Part shown: positions 27,303 to 34,732 of the stretch, piece after piece | How positions within the stretch are numbered: position 1 is the stretch's first letter | Layout: every line of letters begins with the position of its first letter | NCBI RefSeq assembly: GCF_026153205.1 | Contig: NZ_JAPFBW010000007.1 | Location: 178,100 to 242,099, forward strand | Direction: 5' to 3' | From: Aquabacterium sp. A7-Y | GTDB lineage: Bacteria > Pseudomonadota > Gammaproteobacteria > Burkholderiales > Burkholderiaceae_C | Length of the DNA: 64,000 bases | Notes under the pieces: model-generated | What the model was told of the DNA's origin: nothing | The model's database searches: none | Seen by the model: only the letters and a program-made list of their open reading frames with translations | Program-made: the position numbers and the translations under genes

Positions 27303-28073
27303 GTGCCTACGATCCAGGACGCGGCGCCGGTGCGCGCCGAAGTGGCGGCCTTGCAAGCGGTGATCGGAGACCGCTTCCTTGGAAGCACCGCCGTCGGGCT
27401 GGCCTTCTTCAAGCAGCTCTTCCACGACTACTACAGCTTCTCGCCCCAGCTGTTCACACTGATCGTGCGTGAGCCGGCGCTGCCGCCGCTGCTGCTTGAG
27501 GGGCATGTGCGGCCGCTGGTCGCGGCGCTGCGGCTGATGCAGGCGCATGTGGTCGAAGGACTCTCCGATGCGCAGCTCGGCTTTCGTTTCCTCGCCGCGC
27601 ACACCGACGCGGCCGAGGCCGATGCCCGGCTCGCCAGCCTGCAACGGGTCGAGCAGGTCTGGGGCGATGGCCCCTTGCCGGAAGGGCGCATTGCGCGCCA
27701 TCTCACTGAACTGGTGCGGGAGCGCGCGGCGCCCAGCGAGCACGTCCAATGGGCCCTGATCGCGCCGGTCCAGATCTATGCGCAGGCCCTGGCTGCCTCC
27801 TTGTGTGGCAGCTCGGCGACGACGATAGGCCGCCTGCTGCGTCAGGCTTTCGAGCGCTGGGCCGGCAATTTCCCGCTCGACCCGGTGTGGACTTCGCTGT
27901 CGGCACAGCAGGCCCGCGCCGAGCTGCAGACGCTGGAGAGCTTGCTGCTGCGCACGCCGGCCAGCCGCAGTGGCTTCCGCCGCCGCCTGCTGCAGCGTTA
28001 TGGCGAGGCGGGCTCGCTGGCCTCGTTGTGCGGCGACGAAGTGCCTGCCATGGAGCGGCACGGAAACGGCTGA
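27303..28073 (+). CDS. Unknown helical protein upstream of the LLM oxidoreductase
   Basis: About 256 residues, almost all helix, with no signal peptide or membrane segment. The start is uncertain: GTG at 27303 follows GGGAGG by four bases, while ATG at 27285 lies before that site. FFKQLFHDYYSFSPQLFTLI (about 27-46) and a second helical block to the C-terminus could hint at a globin-like or four-helix fold, but no haem-ligand motif was confirmed. It is followed within 70 bp by the luciferase-like gene and then a hemerythrin. No function is proposed. Confidence 0.6.
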   Translation: MPTIQDAAPVRAEVAALQAVIGDRFLGSTAVGLAFFKQLFHDYYSFSPQLFTLIVREPALPPLLLEGHVRPLVAALRLMQAHVVEGLSDAQLGFRFLAAHTDAAEADARLASLQRVEQVWGDGPLPEGRIARHLTELVRERAAPSEHVQWALIAPVQIYAQALAASLCGSSATTIGRLLRQAFERWAGNFPLDPVWTSLSAQQARAELQTLESLLLRTPASRSGFRRRLLQRYGEAGSLASLCGDEVPAMERHGNG

Positions 28074-28141
28074 ACGCGCCGGCAGCGGGGCAGGGCACAG
28101 CGCTTGCCAGATGCCCTGCATCCGCAGCCGAGCGCACGACG

Positions 28142-29113
28142 ATGACTCGCTACAGCTTCCATGCCTCGCACGAGCAGTTCGCCCCGGCCGAGTTGCTGTC
28201 CCTGGCCGTCCAGGCCGAAGCCGCCGGCTTCGACGGCGTGTTCTGCTCCGACCATCTGCAGCCCTGGGCACCCTCGCAGGGGCACTCCGGTTTTACCTGG
28301 GCCTGGCTCGGTGCCGCGCTGCAGGCGACCCGACAGCTGAGCTTCGCAACCATCACGGTCCCGGGCGGCTGGCGCTACCATCCGGCGGTCCTGGCACAGG
28401 CCATCGGCACACTGGGACAGATGTACCCCGGCCGGCTGCCCTGGCTGGCCTTCGGCAGCGGAGAAGCCATCAATGAACAGGTGACCGGCGGACCCTGGCC
28501 GCCCAAGGCGGAGCGGAATGCCCGCCTGCAGGAGGGCGTGGGCGTGATCCGGGCGCTGCTGGCCGGTGAGCGGGTGTCGCACGAAGGCCGCCTCACGGTG
28601 CAGGACGCGCGTCTCTGGGACCGTCCCGCGCAGCCGCCGCTGCTGTTCGGCGCCGCCACCAGCGAGGCCACCGCGCGCTGGCTGGGCCGCTGGGCCGACG
28701 GTTTGTTGACCCTGGGCCGCGACCTGGCGCAGCTGCGCCGCCTGATCGCGGCCTTCCGCGAGGGCGGCGGCGAGGGCAAGCCGGTGCACGTCAAGCTGGA
28801 CCTCAGCTGGGCGCCCGAGCCGGCCGAGGCGCTCCGGCTCGCGCACTGCCACTGGCGTTTCAACTGTCTCGGCGGTGAGGCCTGCTGGGACTTGCGCCGG
28901 CCGGAGGATTTCGAGGCCGCGGCACGTTTCGTGCGACCCGAGGACCTGCACCCGCAGGTGCTCATCGCCAGCGAGCCGGCGCGCCACATCGAGCACTTGC
29001 AGGCTTGCCAGGAGCTGGGCGTGAGTGCGATCGACCTGCATCAGGTCAGCACCCTGCAGCGCGAGTTCATCGAGTTCTACGGCACCGCCGTGCTGCCGGC
29101 CCTGAAGCGCTGA
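28142..29113 (+). CDS. LLM-class flavin-dependent oxidoreductase (TIGR03885-like)
   Basis: 323 residues with the bacterial luciferase TIM-barrel fold. Seen: LAVQAEAAGFDGVFCSDHLQPW (in two parts, about 19-40), the LLM hallmark, WAWLGAALQATRQLSFATITVPGGWRYHP (two motif parts), and PWLAFGSGEAINE. The sequence resembles the group annotated as non-F420 flavinoid oxidoreductase, close to F420-dependent glucose-6-phosphate dehydrogenases. FMN use is the usual inference in a beta-proteobacterium. The ATG chosen lies after 131 shadow codons. Substrate unknown. A hemerythrin follows 78 bp downstream. Confidence 0.85.
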   Translation: MTRYSFHASHEQFAPAELLSLAVQAEAAGFDGVFCSDHLQPWAPSQGHSGFTWAWLGAALQATRQLSFATITVPGGWRYHPAVLAQAIGTLGQMYPGRLPWLAFGSGEAINEQVTGGPWPPKAERNARLQEGVGVIRALLAGERVSHEGRLTVQDARLWDRPAQPPLLFGAATSEATARWLGRWADGLLTLGRDLAQLRRLIAAFREGGGEGKPVHVKLDLSWAPEPAEALRLAHCHWRFNCLGGEACWDLRRPEDFEAAARFVRPEDLHPQVLIASEPARHIEHLQACQELGVSAIDLHQVSTLQREFIEFYGTAVLPALKR

Positions 29114-29191
29114 GCGGCGTGCCGGGCGCCGAGGCCGCCACAGGTATGCCGCTTGCCTGCAGGCCGGCATACCCCACTCCGTCCTTCCGCC

Positions 29192-29785
29192 ATGGCCGCC
29201 CTGATCTCCCAGCTTTCGCCTTCCGTCACCGACATGATCCGCATGGACCACAGCCACGTGCTGGAAACGTTTCACCAGTTCCACGCCGGCAATCCGCCCG
29301 ACAAGAAGGCCGCGCTGGTCAATGCGACCTGCCTGGCGCTGGAGATCCATGCCCAGCTCGAAGAGGAAGTTTTCTACCCGGCCCTGCGCGAGCTGGCGAG
29401 CGACGTCGACATCGTCGAGAAGAGCTATCCCGAGCACGCCGAGATGCGCCGGCTGATGGCCGAGCTGCGCGGCATGCGCCCGGGCGACCCGGGCTACGAC
29501 AGCACCTACCTCGAGCTGATGCGCAATGTGCTGCACCATGTGGCGGACGAGGAGACCACGCTGATCCCGGCCGCCGAGCGCCTGCTGTCCGACCGGCTCC
29601 AGGAGCTGGGCGCACAGATGACCCGGCGCCGGCTGCAGCTGCTGGGCTCACGTGCACCCGAGGTCGGGTGGACGGCGATGCGCTCCTTCCCCGAAGGCGC
29701 CGTCCTGATGGCCGCCGGCGCGGTGGGCGCCGGGGCCTACCTGCTCAACAGCGCCACCTCGGCTTTGCCGCGTTTCTGGCGTTGA
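29192..29785 (+). CDS. Hemerythrin-domain protein with C-terminal hydrophobic tail
   Basis: 197 residues. An HHE four-helix bundle binds a di-iron centre; ligands visible are MDHSHV, HAQLEEEVFYPAL, HAEMRRLM and HHVADEETTLIPAA. Residues about 165-185 (EGAVLMAAGAVGAGAYLL) form a hydrophobic tail that may anchor it. Known: bacterial hemerythrins bind O2 or protect against NO and oxidative stress. The start is ATG at 29192; an in-frame ATG at 29153 adds 13 residues of weak character. It follows the LLM gene on the same strand. Confidence 0.88.
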   Translation: MAALISQLSPSVTDMIRMDHSHVLETFHQFHAGNPPDKKAALVNATCLALEIHAQLEEEVFYPALRELASDVDIVEKSYPEHAEMRRLMAELRGMRPGDPGYDSTYLELMRNVLHHVADEETTLIPAAERLLSDRLQELGAQMTRRRLQLLGSRAPEVGWTAMRSFPEGAVLMAAGAVGAGAYLLNSATSALPRFWR

Positions 29786-29818
29786 GCCTGCGGGAGATCG
29801 AAGCGGCGCGGCCGGCCT

Positions 29819-30964
29819 TCAGCCCGCGGCGCCGCGTACCAGCCGCAGCTCGGTGATCTCCGAGGGGGCGCCGAGCCGCTTGGGCGGGCCCCAGTAGCCC
29901 GTGCCACGGCTGATGTAGATCCACATCGCCGCATGCCGCTGCAGGCCCGACACATAGGGCTGCTGCAGGGGGACGAACCAGCGCCAGGGCAGGAACTGCC
30001 CGCCGTGGGTGTGGCCCGAGAGCTGCAGGTCGTAGCCGGCCGCGGAAGCCGCCGCAGCGGCCCGCGGCTGGTGGGCCAGCAGGATCTTGACGCCGGCGTC
30101 GGCCGGTGCGTCGTGCAGCGCGCGCAGCGCGTCACTGCGGTGGGCGGGCACGAAATGGTGGGCCGTATAGTCCGGCACGCCTGCCAGCACCAGGCGGGCG
30201 CCGCGGTGCTCGAGCACGACATGTTCGTTCATCAGCACCCGCATGCCGAGGCGCTCGAACTCGGCGATCCAGGCCGGGCCGCCTGAGTAGTATTCGTGGT
30301 TGCCGGTCACGGCATAGACACCAAGGCGGCCCTGCAGCCGGCCGAGCGGCGCGGTGTGCGATGCAAGTTCGGCCACGCTGCCGTCGACCGAATCGCCGGT
30401 GACGACCACCAGGTCGGGCTGCAGTGCGTTGACCGCCGTCACCACCTTGTCCACGAAGGGGGCCCGGATGGTCGGTCCGACGTGCAGATCGCTGATCTGC
30501 ACGATACGCAAGCCCTCCAGCGCCTCGGGCAGCCCCGGCAGGGGCACCTCGACCCGCCGCACCGGCGGGCGGCGCCGCGCCAGGAACAAGCCGGCGGCGC
30601 TGGCCAGCAGCGCCAGCACGGGCACGGCCCACGCGGACGGCCCGGCCAGCGGCGCCGGCCGCAGCGCCGCCAGCCCCAGCCAGGAGGCCCCGGCTGCGCC
30701 GAGCAGCAGCACGTCGCGCAGCAGCGTCAACACCAGCAGGCTGGAGAAAAAGCCGAGCGCGGTGAGGCCGACCCAGGCGGCCGCGCCCCGCGAGGGGCGC
30801 GGGCCGAACACATGGCCCAGGCCGGAGTGAACCAGCGCGAACTCGAGTGCCAGCAGGGCCATGCCGGCCGGCTGCCCGGCGGCCGGCAGGTCGGGCAGCA
30901 GCCGCAGGCCGATGTAGGCATGCAGCGCGACGAGCAGGGCGAGCGGGATGGCAGGCAGGGTCAT
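29819..30964 (-). CDS. Membrane-anchored metallophosphoesterase
   Basis: 381 residues. Four N-terminal membrane segments (about 1-150) precede a calcineurin-like phosphoesterase domain with all five metal motifs: ISDLHVG, GDSVDG, GNHEYY, LAHQP and SGHTHGGQF. Known: the YaeI/YkuE group are phosphodiesterases or lipid-linked hydrolases. The start MTLPAIPL was chosen because residues before it are shadow-like. It converges on the hemerythrin gene with 33 bp between stops. Substrate unknown. Confidence 0.9.
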   Translation of the reverse strand: MTLPAIPLALLVALHAYIGLRLLPDLPAAGQPAGMALLALEFALVHSGLGHVFGPRPSRGAAAWVGLTALGFFSSLLVLTLLRDVLLLGAAGASWLGLAALRPAPLAGPSAWAVPVLALLASAAGLFLARRRPPVRRVEVPLPGLPEALEGLRIVQISDLHVGPTIRAPFVDKVVTAVNALQPDLVVVTGDSVDGSVAELASHTAPLGRLQGRLGVYAVTGNHEYYSGGPAWIAEFERLGMRVLMNEHVVLEHRGARLVLAGVPDYTAHHFVPAHRSDALRALHDAPADAGVKILLAHQPRAAAAASAAGYDLQLSGHTHGGQFLPWRWFVPLQQPYVSGLQRHAAMWIYISRGTGYWGPPKRLGAPSEITELRLVRGAAG

Positions 30965-31085
30965 ACGGCACCAGGCGGCAAGAGGTGCGCCCAAGGGGCG
31001 CCGGGCGAGGCGGGCCACCGGGCACAAGCCCTGCTGGCAGCCTCAGTGTGAGGCCGCCGGGTGGCGGCAGGCAAGGAGTCCAGCG

Positions 31086-31319
31086 ATGACAGACAAGCGC
31101 ACTGCGGCCAGCGCCGAGCACAGCAACATGGAGAAGGACCCGCAGGACTGGGTGACCGGCGACGAACCCATGACCGGCGCGCAGCGGTCCTACCTGAAGA
31201 CGCTGTCCGAGGAAGCGAAGCAGGCCTTCGACGACGGCCTGACCAAGGCCGAGGCCTCGCGCCGCATCGAGGAATTGCAGAAGGTCACCGGACGCGGCAC
31301 GCCCGACGGCGCGCGGTGA
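31086..31319 (+). CDS. DUF3072 protein
   Basis: 77 residues. The C-terminal half carries the DUF3072 consensus MTGAQRSYLKTLSEEA (about 29-44) followed by LTKAEASRRIEELQ. The N-terminal part is polar and likely flexible. A good ribosome binding site (CAAGGAG, 31072-31078) fixes the start; an open frame continues upstream without one. Small soluble protein of unknown role, frequent in beta-proteobacteria and actinobacteria. The two helices resemble a SAP-like or LEM-like minidomain, which would fit nucleic-acid binding, but that is inference. Confidence 0.85.
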   Translation: MTDKRTAASAEHSNMEKDPQDWVTGDEPMTGAQRSYLKTLSEEAKQAFDDGLTKAEASRRIEELQKVTGRGTPDGAR

Positions 31320-31341
31320 GCGCAGGCGAGCTGGCCGCGAA

Positions 31342-31368
31342 GCCCGGCCCCGCCACGCGGGGCCGGGC
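31342..31368. terminator. Strong GC hairpin between convergent DUF3072 and cupin genes
   Basis: A perfect 12-bp stem GCCCGGCCCCGC/GCGGGGCCGGGC with a 3-base loop lies between two convergent stops, seven bases from the cupin stop. No T-tract on either side, so classical Rho-independent termination is doubtful; the stem would still stabilise 3' ends. Confidence 0.5.
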
Positions 31369-31374
31369 GCGGGG

Positions 31375-31686
31375 TCAGACGCTGCCTTCGCGCTCGATCA
31401 CCAGGATGCGTGCCTCGCCGCGCGGGTGCGCCAGGTGTTCGCAGCCCACCCCCGCGTGGAAGACGTCGCCGGCGTGCAGCGCCACGACCCTCTCCTCGCC
31501 TTCGACGCGGTAGTGCATGTCCACGCTGCCGTCGAGCACCACGAACACCTCCTCGCCGTCGTTGACGTGCCACTTGTAGGGCTGGTCGGTCCAGTGCAGC
31601 CGGGTCGTGATGCCACCCATGTTGGCGATGTCCATGGCTCCCCACGCGCGGCTCGCGGTGAAGTCCTTGCTGCGCACGATCTTCAT
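31375..31686 (-). CDS. Cupin-domain protein
   Basis: 103 residues, a single small beta-barrel. Metal-binding cupin motifs are seen: HVNDGEEVFVVLDG (motif 1: the GX5HXH pattern is weak, His40 and Glu45 stand in) and VGCEHLAHPRG (motif 2, His about 84). Likely binds a small molecule or metal; no reaction can be named. It is convergent with DUF3072 and separated from the chemoreceptor by a 354-bp gap. Confidence 0.82.
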   Translation of the reverse strand: MKIVRSKDFTASRAWGAMDIANMGGITTRLHWTDQPYKWHVNDGEEVFVVLDGSVDMHYRVEGEERVVALHAGDVFHAGVGCEHLAHPRGEARILVIEREGSV

Positions 31687-32040
31687 CTCTGCTGTACTCC
31701 TGGGCCGGTGGGCACGCCGGACCGCGGGCCCCTCATGCCGGCATGGCGGGCCCGACGAGCGGCCGGTCCCGAAGCGGCGCAGTGTACTGCCGACTCAGCC
31801 CCGCTACAGGGCCCAGACCGGCAACACCGGCGAGGGCGCGCGGCGCCGCGCGGCGCGACCCGCTGCCGCCCCAAGCCGCTGAGCCGGACGCCGAGGCGCC
31901 CGAGCGGATGCGCTGGCGCCAGCCGTAGGGAATTTTCTGCTCCGGCCTGCAGCGGAATGCCACCGCCCGAGCCCAGTGCGGAGGCCACACTGCCGCTCGC
32001 CGTCGAGCCCGCACGGTTCCTGTCATCCATCCGCTTCACG
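31687..32040. other. Gap of 354 bp between divergent genes, nothing identified
   Basis: Contains the upstream sequences of the cupin and chemoreceptor genes. No convincing promoter, operator or RNA was recognised. Open frames across it are shadows. Confidence 0.5.
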
Positions 32041-33414
32041 ATGAACGCACCCCATACCCCCGAGTTGGCCGCACTCGCCGACGCCCTTGACGCGACGCCC
32101 CTGTCTCCCGACGCCCTCTGGGCCGGCGTGGCCCGCAGCCACGCCGTGATCGAGTTCGACCTCGAAGGCCGCATTCTGCAGGCCAATGCGCCGGCCCTGC
32201 AGATGCTGGGCTACGCCGCCGAGGAACTGGTCGGCCGGCTGCACCGGGTGCTGTGCGAGGAAGAGTTCACCCGCTCGCAGGCCTACCTGCGTTTCTGGCA
32301 GAAGCTCGCGCGTGGCGAGGCCGATGCCGGTGAATACCAGCACCTCGCGAAAACCGGCAGGGAGCTGTGGTTGCAGGCGAGCTACCTGCCGGTGGCCGAT
32401 TCCGACGGCAGGCCGGCGCGGGTCGTGATGCTGGGCACCGATGTGACGCTGAACCGCCAGATCCTGGCCGAGGCGCGCGGCCGGCTGGCGGCGCTGGACC
32501 GGGCGCAGGCGGTGGTCGAGTTCAACCTCGCCGGCAACATCCAGGGCGCCAACGACTGCTTCCTGGCGCTCTCGGGCTACGGCCTGCGCGAGCTGGCCGG
32601 TCAGCATCACGGCATGCTCTGCCCCGGCAGCCATCTCGCGACGCCGCAGTACGCCGAGCTGTGGAGCCGGCTGGGCCAGGGCGAGTCGGTGTCGGGCCGT
32701 TACCCCTTCAAGAGCCGGCACGGCGACGAACTGCAGCTGCAGGTCAGCTACAGCCCGGTGCTCGATGCCGCGGGCAAGCCGCTCAAGGTGCTGATGTTCG
32801 CCACCGACGTGACGGCGCAGGTCCGGCTGGAGCAGCAGCGCCGCGACCGCTCGGCCACCGTGCTGGCACCGGTGGCCCGCTTGCTTGGCTCCTTGGGCGA
32901 GATCGCCGCTGCCGCGCAGGCGGCCGAGACGACGGTCCAGGGCTCGGTCGCCGAAGCCGCCCGGGCCACCGCGCTGCTGGACGGCTCGGCGCAGGCCATG
33001 GCCGGCATCGAGGCCGCCGCCGACGAGATGAGCGAGATCGTCAAGCTGGTCAGCGGTATCGCCGGCCAGACCACCGTGCTGGCGTTCACGGCCGCGCTGG
33101 AAGCCGTGCGGGCGGGCGAGCAGGGCAGCGGCTTTGCGGCGGTGGCGGAGGAACTGCGCCAGCTGGCCGACCGCTCGACCCTGGCAGCCAGCCAGAGCAG
33201 CCGGCTCATCATCGACTCGGTGCGGCGTGTGGCGCCGGCATTGGCCGCGTCGCAGCAGGCCTCTGCGGCGTTCGGCCGCATCGCGTCCGACATCGAAGGC
33301 ACCCGCCGTGCCATCGCCGAGCTGGGGCAGGCGGCCGCCGCTCAGGCCGACCTGGCCGGCCAGGTGAATGGCCTGATGCACGAGTTCCAGGACGCAGCCG
33401 GCGCCGCCGGCTGA
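32041..33414 (+). CDS. Cytosolic PAS-PAS methyl-accepting chemotaxis-like protein with altered tip
   Basis: 457 residues, no membrane segment. Two PAS domains come first: about 45-140 (AVIEFDLEGRILQANAPALQMLGY) and 160-262 (VVEFNLAGNIQGANDCF), each ending in a TDVT linker. A short MCP signalling domain follows (about 265-457). The hairpin tip reads GIAGQTTVLAFTAALEAVRAGEQG; the near-universal form is QTNxLALNAAxEAARAGE, so two conserved Asn are Thr here and the usual FQT Phe is Gly. These positions contact CheA and CheW in other receptors. The signalling arm is shorter than usual. No che genes are in the window. It could couple to a special CheA/CheW or act apart from chemotaxis. Confidence 0.85.
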   Translation: MNAPHTPELAALADALDATPLSPDALWAGVARSHAVIEFDLEGRILQANAPALQMLGYAAEELVGRLHRVLCEEEFTRSQAYLRFWQKLARGEADAGEYQHLAKTGRELWLQASYLPVADSDGRPARVVMLGTDVTLNRQILAEARGRLAALDRAQAVVEFNLAGNIQGANDCFLALSGYGLRELAGQHHGMLCPGSHLATPQYAELWSRLGQGESVSGRYPFKSRHGDELQLQVSYSPVLDAAGKPLKVLMFATDVTAQVRLEQQRRDRSATVLAPVARLLGSLGEIAAAAQAAETTVQGSVAEAARATALLDGSAQAMAGIEAAADEMSEIVKLVSGIAGQTTVLAFTAALEAVRAGEQGSGFAAVAEELRQLADRSTLAASQSSRLIIDSVRRVAPALAASQQASAAFGRIASDIEGTRRAIAELGQAAAAQADLAGQVNGLMHEFQDAAGAAG

Positions 33415-33415
33415 C

Positions 33416-33442
33416 AAAAACAGGCGCCCGTGGCGGCGCCTG
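33416..33442 (-). terminator. Rho-independent terminator of the lactone oxidase-DSD1 operon
   Basis: Perfect 8-bp stem CAGGCGCC/GGCGCCTG (33421-33428 and 33435-33442), loop of 6, followed on the minus strand by five T. It lies four bases past the DSD1-type gene stop. On the plus strand it has no T-tract, so serves the chemoreceptor gene only weakly. Confidence 0.8.
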
Positions 33443-33445
33443 TCG

Positions 33446-34732
33446 TCACGCCGAGGCGGGCAGCATCGCCTGCGTCCCGACCACCCGCCCTTGCGAGACG
33501 AACACCAGCTCGCCGAACTGCAGCAGCACCGCTTCGCTCTGGCGCGGCCGCCAGAACACGAAGTCATCGGCCTGCAGGCCAAGCCGAGAAGAGCCGGCCA
33601 TCACCTGCTGGTTGGAGGAGGGGCCGAACAGCCGGCTCGCTTCCATGCCGGCTGGCGAGACCGGGTCGGCCAGCCAGCGGCCGCCATGGATGGCATAGCC
33701 GCGCGATCGGTTGGGGTCCCAGGCGCGCGCCACCGTCGAGAGCCAGCCCGCGCCCTCGGGCAGACGGAAGCGCCCCAGGTCCTTGAGCACCGGGGCGGCG
33801 ATGAAGGCCGCGGCTTCCAGGTCGGCGAGTGTCGGCGTGTCGAAGTCCGAGGGTTTCAAGGCCGCCGAGCCGACCGCGACCTCGTTGGGCAGGCCATCGC
33901 GGCCGTGCAGGTGGAAGGTGCGCGAGCCGCCGGTGTTGAGCGTCAGGCGATCGTGCGCGGCCGCGGGCGCAAGCTGGCGGGCCTCCTGCCACAAAGCCTG
34001 CCAGCGCCGCTGGGTCGCGCGCTGCGCGGCGTCGCGCACGCCGGGCAGGTCGGGCAGAGCGGTCACGTGCGCGTCGTAGCCCATCAGTCCCGCCCAGCGC
34101 AGCAGCGGCTCGGCCTGCAGTGCCTGCAGCATCGCCGCAAGTTGCGCCGGCGTCTCGGCGCCGCCGCGGTGCAGCCCGACGTCGATCTCGATGTTCAGCG
34201 CCAAGGGCACGCCGAGCGCGCGTGCCAGCTCGCGGTATTGCTGCAGCCGCTCGGGCGTGTCCACCAGCCACTCGATGCGGCGCCCCGGCTCGGGCTCGCC
34301 GGCGCTTGCCAGCGCCTCCATCGCCCGGCGTGCCGCCGCGGCCGGCAGCGGCTTGCCGAGCAGCAGCCGCAGCCGCGGCCGGGCGCGCCCCACCTGCAAG
34401 AGCTGGACGGCGTTGAAGACCATGGCCCGGTCGGTCTGCCAGGCGGCGCAGCAGCTGTCGATCAGCGCCAGCGCGGGCAGCGACTTCACCACCACCCGCA
34501 GCGGCAGGCCGCGGCGTGCCGTGGACCGGCCGATGCGCGCCAGGTTGCGCTGCAGCCGGTCCTGGTCGACGAGCAGCACCGGCCAGGCGATGCCGGCCTC
34601 GCGCAGCCCCTGCTGCAGGGTGACGAAGTAGGGCGGGTGCGGGCGGCCGCGGTCGCGCGGCCGGAGCGCCGCCAGGCTGGCCAGTGCTGCTGTGGCGGCG
34701 GCCGCCTGCAACAGGCGGCGCCGCTCAGCCAT
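33446..34732 (-). CDS. DSD1-family PLP enzyme (D-threonine aldolase / D-serine dehydratase type), Tat-like leader
   Basis: 428 residues. The N-terminal alanine-racemase-like barrel contains VLLVDQDRLQRNLARI and VVVKSLPALAL (PLP Lys about 84). A C-terminal beta domain has the metal-binding pattern of D-threonine aldolases, though the usual H/C metal pair is not obvious. The N-terminus MAERRRLLQAAAATAALASLAAL looks like a twin-arginine or Sec leader, unusual for this cytosolic family. Its start overlaps the upstream lactone-oxidase gene by eight bases, so translation is coupled. D-amino acid cleavage is the family role; substrate and location are not proven. Confidence 0.82.
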   Translation of the reverse strand: MAERRRLLQAAAATAALASLAALRPRDRGRPHPPYFVTLQQGLREAGIAWPVLLVDQDRLQRNLARIGRSTARRGLPLRVVVKSLPALALIDSCCAAWQTDRAMVFNAVQLLQVGRARPRLRLLLGKPLPAAAARRAMEALASAGEPEPGRRIEWLVDTPERLQQYRELARALGVPLALNIEIDVGLHRGGAETPAQLAAMLQALQAEPLLRWAGLMGYDAHVTALPDLPGVRDAAQRATQRRWQALWQEARQLAPAAAHDRLTLNTGGSRTFHLHGRDGLPNEVAVGSAALKPSDFDTPTLADLEAAAFIAAPVLKDLGRFRLPEGAGWLSTVARAWDPNRSRGYAIHGGRWLADPVSPAGMEASRLFGPSSNQQVMAGSSRLGLQADDFVFWRPRQSEAVLLQFGELVFVSQGRVVGTQAMLPASA

